Shown here one piece after another: positions 15,301 to 30,300 of a DNA stretch of 64,000 nt. The position numbers and the translations under genes were made by a program. Where the stretch lies: the NCBI GenBank assembly GCA_002943765.1, contig PQWQ01000003.1, positions 186,001 to 250,000 of the forward strand, given 5' to 3'. Source of the stretch: Psoroptes ovis. Its lineage: Eukaryota; Arthropoda; Arachnida; Sarcoptiformes; Psoroptidae. A model generated the notes under the pieces. That model made no database searches, was not told the origin of the DNA, and worked only from the letters and a program-made list of their open reading frames with translations. Numbering within the stretch: position 1 is the stretch's first letter; every line of letters begins with the position of its first letter.

Positions 15301-18300
15301 TCTGTAACTATTTATCTTGATTTTAATCATGTGTTTGTCGAACACATATGATCAAGACCTCTGAGAAAAAATATTCTAAGAAATAATATTAATTTTCATT
15401 CGATTCAATCGAATTGAATTTAATTAAATTCTTAGAATTTTAAAAAATTCAAAAATTTGAAATTTTCTCCTCGAATTTCAATTAGGTTTTCTCAATTAGA
15501 TCATAAACAACAACCTTAAAAAAAAATTCAAATTGAATTTCAGAACTCATCTATTTCCATATACATAAATTAACATGTAAAAGAATAAGAAAAAACAAAA
15601 ATTCATTGAATTTCGTTGAATTATTCGATTCAAAACTAAGAATTAGCGAAAAGAAAATGAAGAAATTGAAAATCTATGGAGAATTCCACGTATTTCCAAA
15701 TTTCCAATTTTTTTTCTCGAATAATAAATTAGTTTTAATTCAGTTTTTTTTCACATTCATTTCCATTTGTTTACATTCCGTTTTTTCGATTTTCTCGAAT
15801 TCACGGAAAATTTTTAATTCAATCATTGAAAAAAGGCACATTGAAATATATCATCAATTAGACAATTCGTTATTTTGAAACAAGCAAACTCGGAAGAAAA
15901 TTCTTCGCTCATTTCGTATTATGCCATTGATAATGATTCTATTTTTGAAAATAATTTATTAAGTTGTCCGGAAAATTTTTGCCGATTTTCAGACGTTTTT
16001 CTATTAGTAAATCGGCAAAAACTTTCAGGACGACCCAATATATTTCCATAGAAATATTCAAATCTATTTCGAGTCTTGTTTTTTCAATTTTTGCTTCAAT
16101 TTTACTTATTTCAAATTCACCAAAGAAAAAACGAAGGAATTTATGAATCCATTCCTTAAGTCTTATCTAGTCTTGTCCTTGTATATTGATGTATATTTTG
16201 TCTCTGTGTGTCGTGTGCCTGCTTTCTTGTTGTTCGATGTGCAATATATCAATGTATTTGGTTGCTGATGTGTTTCAATTCGTATATTTTCCAAGTCAAT
16301 ATTTTTGGATGACGATTGATTTTCGTCGATTTTCGATGTTTATGTCGTCGTGGCTTATTGGCATTCGATTATTGGCTTGTTTATTCTTCACTTATAGCCT
16401 TTTGATGGAAATGAATGAAGATAAACATTGATCGTAGCTGAATCAATGAATCAATAACCGAATTAACACAACGAACAAGGAAAAAAAAAGACAAATTTTC
16501 CCCGATAAAATGATGCTCACGAGACACATTTACGTCACTTTTATTTATTTATTTATTTGTTAATTCATTCATGGATTCATTCATCTTTGCATTTGATATC
16601 TTATATGGACCATACTATTAGGTTGTCCTATAAGTTCTTGTCGATTTTCTCCTAAATTCCCTACGATATAATCGGCAAAAACTTTTCGGACAATTTAATA
16701 CAACGAAAACAAAAAAGAAATATTTATTCAAAAATGTAATAAATCAATTTGTCGTTGCTGCTTGTGTTGTCGATGCTATTTCTAGAAAAATTCTTATTTT
16801 TTGAAAAATTCTGAGCCTAAGAAAAATTTCTTATCCTAAGAAACATTAAATGCAAAGTCAAACAAACAAACAAATAAATACCAGTGAAACTGATCAATTT
16901 CAATCAATTTCACTGCTGCTGCTGCTTATACCTTTGTACCTTGCTGCTGTCGATGCTCTCTCTGTCTCTCTGTCTGCATTGGAACGACAGTCCAAATTAA
17001 ATTAATTCAAATTTGATTATATTCAATTAAATAAATAATGGAAATAATAAAATATAAAAATTAACCAAGCAAGAACCGAAACACCATTTACATTAATTGC
17101 CATTATTTCATATATAAATAAAATAATGGCAAGTATTAATTTCACATTAAATAAAATACGGAACAAGACTAGACTGAAACTAGAAATAAAATTCAATTAA
17201 ATTAAATTCAATTAATTCCAGGTTGTAATTTCTAGACTTTAATTAAAAAATTTCCATTAAATCAATGGAAATATCGAGCAAAAATATTCCTGTAAAATTT
17301 CAGATATGCTTTGAATTACAGAAATTGCATTCATTCTGACAAACAGACAAATCTCGAAAATGGCAATTTATAACTGTAATTCACCCTGTATTTACAGAAT
17401 TTACACCTGTGTTTCTCTTCTCTTCAATTGAAATAAATAATTTTTAAAAATAATTTTAAATAATTTCAAATGATTTCTACGAATTGAAAACAATTTTTCC
17501 GAAATGAAAACAATTGAAATTTTTTTTTTCGGGTGCACCAAAATTTTGAAATTTTGGACACCAATGATATTGGTCCTTTGAGAGAATCTTGTTTTAAATG
17601 TCGACAAAATGATTTTGAAATGATTTTCGGTGCAGAAATTTCAATGGAAATTGTCCAAATTAAAAATCAAATACGACCCCATAGAATCGAAATTCGTGAA
17701 ATAACAGAATTTACAAATGACTTTGAAATTTTCAAAAATAAAAATTTTGAAAAATTTTCAAAATTTTCAAAAATTGTTAAATGGATTAAAAATCGATTGA
17801 TTATTATTATTGTTGCTGTTATTATTATTAGGTTGTCCAAAAAGTTCATTCGGCTTAATCGATAGAGTTGTTCATGAAAATTGGCCAAAACTTTTCGGAC
17901 AACCAAAAATATTCTAAATACTTTGTAATTCCTTCGTTGATGCGTTATGATTGTTTTATAGTCATTGAAATCATCAATATCACCATCGAAATCATCATTT
18001 TTATAACAATTTCCAAAGCAATTTTCAATGGTCGATGGTCATACAGACATTTTCGTAGAAAAATTTCTTCGAAAAATTTCATTGTAACACAACCAGCAAC
18101 AAACGAACACAAATCAAAGATATTTCATGGGATCAATTTTTTTCGTATTTTTTCGAAAAATTTTTATGACCATTTGATTGTGATCACACCAATGATCATG
18201 GTGATCATCATCATTATTACGATTATTACATCAGAGCCCCAAAGACTCTAGAACCATCAAATGATCGTTTTTTATTTCATTCATTTTGTATTTTGGCTCG

Positions 18301-21300
18301 AAAATTTCAACAAAGATGATGAAAATTTAATTGTGATTTACCGTTTTTTTCCTTTAGTCATTTGATTTATATAATAATAAATGATTCTTCAATATTTCTA
18401 TGAGCTAAACGAAACTTTTTCATAGTTTTATTTTCTCGTTATTTATTTATTTTTATTTTTTTATTACATTTATTACATTTTAAGCTTTTTATTAGTTTTT
18501 CATCAGTAAAAAAAAAAGCATCAGAAATATATTTGGTTGTCCGAAAAGTTCATTCGGCTTAATCGAATAGTGTCGCCACATGAAAATCGGCAAAAACTTT
18601 TCGGACAGCTAGATATTTTCTATTAGGTTATCCGGAAAAGTTTTTGTCGATTTTTTTAAATGATTTTCTACGATATAACCGGCCAGAACTTTTCGGACAA
18701 CTTGATATATTTTCTATTTTAGTGAAATAATATCCCAATATTTTAACGATATTCTTTCTTACCGATTAATAATAATAATATTTGATCGGTTTTTTGGAAG
18801 AAAATTTTCTTCCAATTCTTCTTTGCATCATCTTCCGATTTTGGCCAGACTTGGCTAAGGCTGTCGTTGATGCTTCTGATGCTGATGCTGATGCTGATGC
18901 TGTAGCTGATGCTGATGCTGTAGCTGATGCTGATGCTGATGCTGTAGCTGATGCTGATGATGCTAAGAACCAAAGTAGAAAAAAAACATTAAACTTTTTA
19001 TTATGATCATCATCATCATTACATTATCATCATTATCATTATCAATTGACAAAATTTAATGAAGAAATAGTTTTCGTCCTTATTTTCTTCGGTCCCCGAT
19101 CTTCTTTGGCTCCAAAATTCCATCATAAAGACATACATGATCAGAATTTTCTGAATCATTTTTCCAGAATTCTTCTCCATGAAAATGAATTAGAATCTTC
19201 GGTCTTTTTCCAAGAAATTCTGTAAAATTCAGTGAAATTCGGGTCCTTTTCTTTTCTTTATTTTTTCTTTAAGAAAAAATAAAGAAAGAAAAATTAATTT
19301 TCTTTAATTAAATTCAACATATATATTTGAGAAGCTATTATATGATCTGTGTCTAGTATTAGATGAATGAGAACAGAATTGAAATGAATGAAATGAATCT
19401 TCTCCGATCTTCGTCATTTTCTTCGATCATCTTTGTCATCATTGTTCGGGTATCAATGAATTGAGAGGATCGATGCATATAGTAATAGACTAAAGGATGG
19501 TTGAAAGATGTAAAATTTTTCAAAAAACGATTTTGATCGTCATAAAATGAATGAATTCATTGATTATGACGATGATTACGATGATCATTATCACAAAATG
19601 ATGCAAATTCATCATTCATTTATTCAATTTTATTTCATTTGGTTGTCCGAAAAGTTCATCCCGCTCAATCGAATAGAGTTGCCGATGAAAATTGGCAAAA
19701 ACTTTACGGATAACTTAATATTCTAAAACTCTAGCCTCTTAGTCAATTCATTGATACACTGATAGCCGAAATACATGGAAACGAAGAAGAACGAAAAAAA
19801 TTTCAAAATTTGTAATTCATTCTGGTGAATATGTTCGTAGAATTTAAATTAACTTCGATTCACTCATCATTTATTGAAGGCTTTTGCCTTTGTCTGTGTA
19901 TTTTATGCATTGAAATATTCGAATTATGATAACTAGGGTTTAATTGAAAAAAAAATCGAGTCCAAAACGGACTGATACGCCGTTTGGTACAGCTGCGAAT
20001 TCAAATCATCTTCCTTCATTTTAATGGTGAAATATTCAATATTTGAATGTCATGAATATGATCAATGAGAAAGTAAAGGGAGCAAAGGCTTAAAGCTTGA
20101 ATTATGTACCCCAAACCAAGCATTGAAACATATGAAAGGGTTAAGGAAGAATGAGAATTCTTCACACAATTAATTTCAAATATGAGATCGGCTAAATTGA
20201 TTAAATAAAGACTTGAATATTGAATATTAAACATTCATTCACAAAAGATAAAATTTATTCAAATTCATTCATCAATTTGATTGTGGAAGGAAAAATATTG
20301 GGTTGTCCGAAAAGTTTTTGCAGATTTTCCGGATGTTTTTCAATTAGTAAATCGACAAAAACTTTCCGGACAACCCAACGAAAAAAAAGGGTTATCTTTG
20401 GTCTTAAAGGGTTCAATCGAAGCATTTCAATACATTTCAATACACTTAGTTTCACTTTTCCATTCATTTATGATGATGATAATCACTGTTTTCCTATCAT
20501 TCAATTGATGTCTTGTATGATTTATGTGTGTGAGGAGGAGGAAGAAAGAGAAATTAGTTTAATTTAAAATCGATATTTTAAAGAAAATATTTCAAAGAAT
20601 TTCAATGTTTCTTATTTTTGAATTTTTGAAAATTTTTCCTGGGTTCAAATCAATAATAATTTCGCTTGAATTTTCCTTTATTTCTGGGTGCAATTTTCTT
20701 ATTTTTCTCACATTTTCCCACTATCTTTAACCCTTTCACCATTTAGATGTTGTACAAGAATCAAACAGTACCAGTGTGTTGATCGAATCGGTCAATCCTG
20801 ATCATAGTGGCCGTTATCAATGTTTAGCTGTTAATCAACAAGGAATGTCTCGATCGAATGCCATACAGCTTGATGTTCAATGTAATTTCATTTTTTGAAA
20901 ATTTTTTGAAATTTTTTTCATTGAAATAGTTTTAACCCTTTAAAACCTTAAATTTTGAACATTTTCTCTCGTTCATTTCATGCAGTCATTCCATTTTGCG
21001 TCAATCAATCAATTGTAAATAGACAAAGTGATGATCGAAATACAAACGTTGAATCATTCAATAATTATCATAATTATCAAAATCAATATTCATTATCATT
21101 AAATGAATCAATTCGGCTCAAATGTATGGTCAAATCAAATCCACTGTCAACCGATTATTATTGGACATTGAATAATGCGAATAATCATTGGTTAGATGAA
21201 ACAAAAATTATTGAACATTCAAAAATGAAATATAATAATGAATTAGTGTATACAATTAATTCATCGAATGATTATGGCATCGTTTCTTGTTGGTCATCCA

Positions 21301-24300
21301 ATCAATTAGGTCGACAAAAATATCCATGTTCATTTTTGATACAAAAAGCTGGACCACCATCACCACTACAAGATTGTCAAATAACAAATAAAACAACGAC
21401 CAGTCTGACTATTGAATGTTTTCCAGGCGATAATGGTGGATCGAAACAATCATTTTTTGCAAATGTTTATCAATCATTGCGGCAATCAAATAGCAATGAT
21501 AATGATAATATCATCGATATCGATATTGGCGCTGATAATGATGACATAAATATCGATACTTTTGACATTAGTAATGATGAAAATCAAAACAATAAACAAA
21601 AATTAAGATTAATGAGCAAAATATCGAATCAACAACAGCAACAACAACAGTCTAAATCAAATAATATTAATTTGATTGAATTAAATAATAATAATATCAA
21701 TAATAATGATCATGATATTAATATTAATGATGAATCACGAATGAAAATATTAAATTTAACATCCGAAACTGATCCAATATTTTATCTAAATAATTTAATA
21801 CCAGGCACTTGGTATCATTTAGAATTATATTCACAAAATGAACGTGGTAAAAGTCCAATCGAACTATTGACAGTTCGTACCTTGTTTACAAAAAATACAA
21901 AATTAAGTAAGTTTTTTTTGAGGATATTGTCCTTATAAATAATAAAATACTTCTATGAATCATTTGTTACAATTAATTTTCGAAAAATTTTGATTAGTTT
22001 CAAGCTCACTACAAGAATATGAATATGATTCATGGTATTCGATGATCGTTATAAGCATATTATTTGGGATATTAATAATAATTATCATTATTTATTTTGC
22101 ATGTTGTCATTCACGGCAACGAAACATTCGAAGAAATGATGATGATGATGATGATGATGATGATTATCGTAAACAAGAACAAATCAAGCAAAAGTAAGTG
22201 ATGATGAATTATAGCCTTAACGATGAACGATAATTCTGTCTATAGCCTTCAAAAACTATGCATCTATGCACACGAAATTACAAAGTAAAACCAATAATCT
22301 TTGAGAGTGAAAAGCCCAAAAAAAACTGATCAATAATAATTATTACCCCCCACAGAATAAACATGAGATAAATATTGAAAAATAATCAATCAAAATTTTT
22401 GAAAAATGACAGTTTTATTTTTTATTTTATTATTTTTGCTGGCTACTGTGTGTAATACACATTGGGCTAATCAAATACCAATGAAATATACGCCCAATTT
22501 CTAAACAAAATACAAATTTTCAAATATATTTTTTTTATCATACATTGAATTAATATTTTAATCAGAATAAGATGAAATATTTGAAAATTATGATTTATCG
22601 ATCTGCAAATACAACACATTGTTATTATTATTTGTCCATATTTGACAGAATTCAAGTGTTATTTTACCATCAAAAATTATGGAATGAATTTGACAGTATA
22701 TTCACTGCATTTGAGTGCATTTGAATTTGTGTATTTTGTGGATTCTCGATTCTGTGGCGTTGAATTTTTATTCTTGTTTTGAATTTGTGTGTTTTCTGGG
22801 TCTTGTTTTGGTCTAATTCATCGTCTCTTATTTCAATTTTATTTCAATTTTTTCCAGTTTTACATTTTGTCCACCAAACAACGAAGACAATGATAATGAA
22901 CATGAACATGAATCCTCCGCTGAAACGATTGATTTAAATTCAAAAACAACAAATAAATCAATCAAACATCAATTGAATCAGCATCGACAACAGCGAAAAT
23001 TTCAACAACAAGACCAACAACAACAAATAAATCATCAATCAACAATCAATGATACATTATCATTGATCAATGATAATGATAATGATAATGTTGTTATTTT
23101 AAATAATAATATTAATTCTAATAATGAATCAATGGTAATGCTCACTGCCACTAATCAACATGGTGATCAAAATGATGGATTTAAAACGGATAATAATCAA
23201 TCGATACTGGTACCTAATATGGCCACGATGATGGCCGATAAATCAGAGCTTCGAATGCTGCAAAATGGTAAGTTGTTTCAATTTGAATCAATTCCGATTT
23301 GTTTCTGATCAATTTCAAACGATATTTTCACCCAAAATTCCTTTGAATTCCTTTGAATCAAATCCAATCGAATCGAATCAATGATTTAAATCGATTCGAA
23401 TGAATCGATGATCATTTTCTTTGAATCCAATCGATTTTTGAATATACGAATTTGAATTCCATTGAAAACAAATGGATTTAAATTATTCTGAATTATTTCA
23501 TTTCCTTGTATTATTTTCTATGATTGAATTCCACGATTGAATTCTACGATTGAATTCAATGGAATTTTCATCAATCGAAAACAACGAAAAAATTGTGTGA
23601 AATTGAAATTGAAATGAATTTCTTGTGTGTTAATAGTTTTCAAGATTTGAATACAATTTTTATTGTTTTTCATCCATGTATTTTATCCATTGTTTATGGT
23701 ATATTTGCATGAAACAATTGATAAAATTTGAGCCAAATTTTATCAAAATCAATTCAATTTGATTTAGATGATATACATGAATGAATCCATTATCAATTTG
23801 GCGAGAAAAAAAAATGATGGACCCAACATTGATGATATGAGAAAATTGAAAAAATGATCAAATCAAATTCAATTGAAATTGAATTCAATTGAATTTGAAT
23901 TGAATTGAATCGATTCAAATCTATTCAATTTCAAAGTAAAATTCCCAGAAAACAAATCGATAATTTTTATTGTTTAAATTGGTGTAATAGTTTCTTCTTC
24001 TAAAGACCCTATTCCAAGCAATAGTCTTTGGTACATGTTTTGTAATCATCAAAGTTTCATTCAAAGTTCCAATCAAAGCCTTAATTCAGAGTTTCCAGGA
24101 TAATTTCCCAGACAATTTCCAAATTTTCAAAATTCAATTTGATTGATTTAAATAATGAAAAATTATCCTTTCATTTATCTTGTTTATTCCATATGAATTT
24201 CTTCAAATCGATCAAATAATAATAAATATGAATTGAAATAAATCAATTCGACCCTGAAACTCGAAATTCGTGAAAACGAAAAACTTTGAAACTCCTCATA

Positions 24301-27300
24301 ATGAATAAATCATTATTACGCCATCAACAACAACATCAATATCATTGCACCAACAACAACATCAATATCATTATCGTTGAATCAAACATCATCATCATCA
24401 ACAGCTTCGTTGATGCATGATTTGTCAACTGAACGAAATCATTGCAATAATAGTGGTAATAAGCTTAATTTATATGTGATTAAAGAAAATCTTGTATCTG
24501 GAATAGCTTCAACAGCAACAACAGCAGCAGCAATAACTACAACTTCAGCACCAATACTTCAAGCTTCAAGAAGTATTTTCAATAATGGAAATAATGGTGA
24601 TAATGGAAATTATCATCATGTTAATGATGATAATGGTAATATCAATAACAATAATAATAATAATAATAAACAAACATTATTATTAACAACAACAACATTA
24701 CCAAAAACTTCAACTTCAATATCATCATTATCATCATCGAATAATGTTGGATTAATATCTTCCAATAATAATCATTATTATAATGATAATTTATTTCCAA
24801 ATCACCAGCAACAACAACAATCGAATATCATTGATTTACATGAGTTCCAACAACAACAACAACAAAAGTTTTTCACATTAAACAATAGTCTTAAAAATAA
24901 TCTTAATAATAATTCATCAATAACCTCATCAACATCATCATCATCACCACCACCACCGCCTCAACCATTATTATTAAATCATCATTTGAATCATTTGAAT
25001 CATTCGAATTTTATAAATAATGAACATTCAACCTTTAATAACACTGATAATTCACCTCAGGTCACATTCATAACACCAACATCGACAATAATATCGACGT
25101 TGGATCATCATCCATCGATTAATCATCCAACATTTTTACTACGACATAATCAAAATTCATTATCAACACCAAGTTCATCGATCGGGACTACCACTGATGC
25201 ATCGCCTCCGCCATCATCATCGATGCATCAACCGGAGCCGCTTCAGCATTATTTCATTGATGCATCATCAATAAGTCAATCGTTGAATGACCCGACTACG
25301 ACGATATTGTACACAACATCATCGCCGACATCATTTCATCATCATCATCATCAACAACAACTACCTCATCATCAACAACAGCAGCAAATATTATCAATAA
25401 ATAATAAAGTAAGTTTTAAAAGCCCTGAAAAAAAATTAAGACTACGACCTCTTTAAGTTTTTTGAAAGTTTTTCGATTTCAACTTTTTATTATTGCCCAA
25501 AAACATATCTCTCAAATTTTTGTCTCTCACAAATGGCTTGAAACTTTTTCTGTGATTTGTGACTGGCAAACAACAACAATAAATTCATATTTCATTAGAA
25601 ATAGGTGCTGCATAGCCTCTTAGCTTCCTTAGGCTCCTTAGGTTCCTAGCTCCTTAGCTTTTGCAAATTTTCTCCCCTTTGCTCCACCATGAATCATTGT
25701 AAGACTTAAGACTCATGGTTTCGAGAAAATATTTAAGATAGCAAAACATTACAGCAGCAACAACAACAACAAAAGCAAAAAAGTTATTGTCATTAAGGTT
25801 AAAGCTTTACAATCTTATTTAATAATAATGATAATGATAATAATAATATTAATGATTATAATAAATTCAATAAAAATGAACAAAAATTAATCTTTTTTTT
25901 GCTCATTTTTTCCAGGAGATCTCTGTCTTCGAGGAAATCTATTTGAATTTATTTATGTGTTTGTATGTGTATTTGCTTATATTTATATTCATTCGAGAGA
26001 AATCAAGAATTAAGCAAAGGAATTTGTCTTAGAATTTGTGCGAGAGAGAATTGCTTACGGAATTCTCGTTGATTTTCATTATTATCTACAACAAATATTC
26101 TACGAGATTTGATGCAAAACATTGATTTGAAAACATTCTTTTTGATGATTTTGTTTGATGTTTGTTGGTGTTGTTTAGCTGTAAATACTGTAATATTACT
26201 GTGTGTGTAATAATTGAATACAAAAACATAGAATTGTCAAAACACACAGAAAGTAAAATTTCGCCTTGGAATTATTTATTCATTTTCAAATAAATTAATT
26301 CATTTTCATTTCATTTAAATCACATGTTACATAATAATAATAATAAATGTACCAAGATTTTCATTTCATTTCTTAGTACCAAAAATTACTGAATAATAAA
26401 TGAAATAATTTTCCGTATTTTATTTCCCATATTAGATTCATATTCATATTTCACCAATGTTTTTACATGTCATTCGATATAACAATATGCAGCATTATGT
26501 CATTACTTTTGGCATTATTTTTTTTTCATTTTCTCAAATCTTTATTGTTATTATTCGTTGCTACGGTCCATTTAGAAATTATTCTTCAAATTCACATATT
26601 TCCATATGTTTACACAGTTTTGATTCTCGAGTTATATTCATTTTCATTCGTCGGGCTAACAGTTAGACTATAACTTTTAATGTATTTTACATGTGTATTC
26701 TTGTATGTGCATTTGTATATGTGGTGATATCGATATTATTTGAATTTCGCGGTCAAAAATCCTTTGAATTCAATTTTCAATCCAAATTTTCAAACCCTGT
26801 ACCTTTGATTGATTGATTTACTTGTATTTTTTGCTCCATTTTGCCACTCTGAAATCCATTTCACCGCTGATAGATCGATGGATACCTTCTATCAACGAAT
26901 GAAACCAACAATAATTTAATCGAAAACAATAACTATTATGGCCATCAGCCTCAGCAATCATCATTGATAATTACTGATAAAATTTCCAATAATAATAATC
27001 AAAATCAAATTACATTAAATTCAATGAATACTCATAGTTCATTGGAAAATTTACAATCGATAACGACATCAGCGGCAGCATATTTACATGATGTAAATAC
27101 AAATGATCACCATCAACAACAACTGCAACATCAACAACAACAGCAGCATCAACGGCAATCAATCGACAACAACAATGATGATGATGATCAGGTTTGTTCT
27201 TGTTTGTTTTTTCGTTTTTTCAAAATTGTTAAATGTGAAATATATGAAAATTAGAAAGACTCAAGGCCCAAGACCTAACCAAAGAGTGATAAAAAACCAT

Positions 27301-30300
27301 AAATTTTATGATTATCATGAATTTTTCCATCATTTTTCCTCGTTTTTTCTCTCTGAACATCGATCGATCCATTGATTTTATTTCATTTTCTGTGTATTTC
27401 TGGGTATTTTATTGATGATTCTCGCGAAATATTCCCGAATATTCACCGAAGAATAATTCACGAATATTCAGCAATTTACTCATTCGAAGTTTACGAACAC
27501 TCGTGAGGTCGTGAAGAAGCGAAAAAACATTGAAATCTTTTAGGGTCTATTGATGAACATGGATGAACATGTATGCATGTACACACACACACATTCAGAC
27601 ACACATTTAGACACATAAACACATCAAAACATCCCAAGAGAAATTGGCTCCCGAAAGATGAAAATGGCTTTCAAAATGGTGTTTTGTTGAGTATTTCGTT
27701 GCTCTTCGTTTGTCTTCGTTGAATAATAATCATTCACACAAGGAATATTGTTTGAATATTCTCGTTATCAATGGTAAAACACATTTAAGGTTTAGTGTTT
27801 GTTGAACGCCAACACATTCAAACAACCAACGTACAGACCCGAATAAATAAGAAAATTTTCAAAATTTCAAGAAATTTCGAAGAAATATCCACGAATATTC
27901 ATGAATATTATCATCATTCGGAATTCATTCGGTCCTTCTCTTTCAATGGTTCAATCTTCTTTGATCCAAAGCAGAACCTTGAAGTGGACTTTTTGAAATA
28001 ATAATAATATCAGACGAGAGACGTAATCAAATGAACAATGACTGTTTGACTGGACTTTTGTCTTGTTTTTTGCCTTGTTTTGATCTGAATTTTGATCTGA
28101 ATTTACACTCGATGTGCCCCAGATAAAATAGTCCACAAGTCCATCGGAAAATAATCAAAATTGATTGAAATATTCCATGGAAAATTGACCAGTCAAAAAT
28201 TCAAAAGAAACAAGGAAATTTAAATGTGATAAATAAGATCGAGGAAGAAAAATGGATGGAAGGTCCAAAGGAAAATCCATTTTTGGGAAATTTTCGAATT
28301 CATTTTCTTTGGCTTTCAAAGTGAATTTGAAACAAAATTCAATTGATTCAAATATCGAAGTTATTCTGGTTTTATGAACTTGTTTCCGGCAACAAAGTCC
28401 CAGCGAATGGCGCCTTGAATCCCGAAATTTCACAGCCCCAATCAAAGATTACGCTGTGTACATCAAAAAACAATAAATTTCAAATATTAAATTGTCCGAA
28501 AAGTTCTTGTCGATTTTCCAATGATTTTCTACGATATAACCAGCAAAAACTTTCCGGACTACTTAATCAAATAAATAAATAAATTTCAAACGAAAAATTT
28601 TACGTGTTCCTACAAACAAATGATCAAGAATAGAAATAATAAAAATGGAAAATGAACACAATTTCTACGTGTATATTTTCCCTTATTATTTTCCCTTATT
28701 ATTTATTTCCAATCAAATAAATATTAAGTTGTCCCAAAAGTTTTTGCTGATTTTCCAATGATTTTCTACGATATAACCGGCAAAAACTTTATGGACAACC
28801 TAATATATCACTGAAAAACGAATGAATAAATGTAAATACAAATATAAATAAATACACATGACTGACTGTTCAGGGGTAGAAACGAATGATTTTTCAAAGT
28901 GATTTTCAAAGCATTTTACAAAACATCTTCCCATCTCCATACAACAATTTCAATTGTTTTTTTGCTTGGCATTTTTATTTATTTATTTATTAGTCTCTGT
29001 ATCTGTTTATTTATTTATTCATTTTACAAAATTTCCCAAATACAAATATACAGAGATAAACAAGTGAAAAATAGATAAAATATTGCGTGAGATGAATTAA
29101 ATCAAATAAAAATAAATAAAAGTAAAATGAGGAGAAATTTACATTGAAATATCAGAGAAAACAACCGCCAAAAATGAAATTTGAAATTATCCAAGTATTT
29201 CTGGATGATATAGCCGTGTTTATAGCCCAATACATTAGTATATTTAGATGAATACAATACGAAAATATCGTTTAATACGGGAATAAACAGGATGGTAAAA
29301 TGAATAAATGAATAAATAAAATTAATGTCCATCATTTTTAACGTATTTCCATGATTATTATCGTTATTATCATTATTATGAAGTTGTCCAGAAAGTTTTT
29401 GCCGATTTTCTCGATGATTTTCTACGATATAATCGGCAAAAACTTTTCGGACAACCTAATGATTTTGTAAATGTTGCATTGAATCGTGTATTGCAGCCCT
29501 GAAACATTGATTCCTTGCCATTCTTTCGGTGCTAAAAATAGTGATAAATGTCCATAATTTATCACTTTTTGTGTATAATTTCTATGAATAGAAATCACGT
29601 ATTCATAGTCAAATATATTATTTGATTGTGAGAATTAATAATAAAGATGAAGATTATTCGTATTTTTCATAGATTAAGCCGGTATATTTCTTAATATTTA
29701 ATAATGCCGAAATGCATGAAAGTAAAGTTATTAGTTTCCCGGGTCCTTGGTCTTATGATTTTCTTAGAAATCAAATATGATAATATGAACAAATGATTTC
29801 TGTACGTTTTTTCTCCGTTGTTGTATTTTGTATTTTGATTTGAAATTAAAATTTTCAATCAAACACGTTCAATCGAGATTTTTCTTTAAGAAAAATTAAT
29901 TTTCTTGAATCATTTTCTTTGGGCTGTAATCTAAGAAATATAAGAAATCCGGTTCATTCATATTTATTTTGATTAAAAATCAAATATTAGCTTGTCCGAA
30001 AAGTTCATTCCGGTTAATCGATAGAGTTGCTCATGAAAATCAGCCAGAACTTTCGGGACAACCTAATATTTTTCTTCTGAAAAAATATATTTCATGATTC
30101 ATTTAGCTGATCATCGAATGATCATTGATCATCGATTGATAAACTTTGAGGTCCAAATCGAAAGTAAATTGATTTTCCTGAGATCAGAAAAAGAAAAAAT
30201 TCAAATCTGTAACCTGTGAGCCTTTTATTTCGATTAAATTCCATTCCAAATGGTCCAAATATCATCTGATTGTCCGAAAAGTTTTTTTCAATGATTTTCT

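Larger units (their letters stand above)
7237..20746 (+). other. 13.5 kb intron splitting an Ig domain
   Basis: The intron lies between two phase-1 exons that together make one Ig domain. It holds 11 mariner-like mini-elements, a GATGCT repeat, an ATA/ATG microsatellite and many short AT-rich inverted repeats. A 188-codon open frame at 7410-7976 has no domain and repetitive composition. No nested gene was recognised. Confidence 0.6.

Noticed and set aside
18743..19006. Asp-Ala and Ser-Ile repeat proteins on the two strands
   Set aside because: Both are read-outs of the GATGCT repeat; non-repeat parts show no coding signal.
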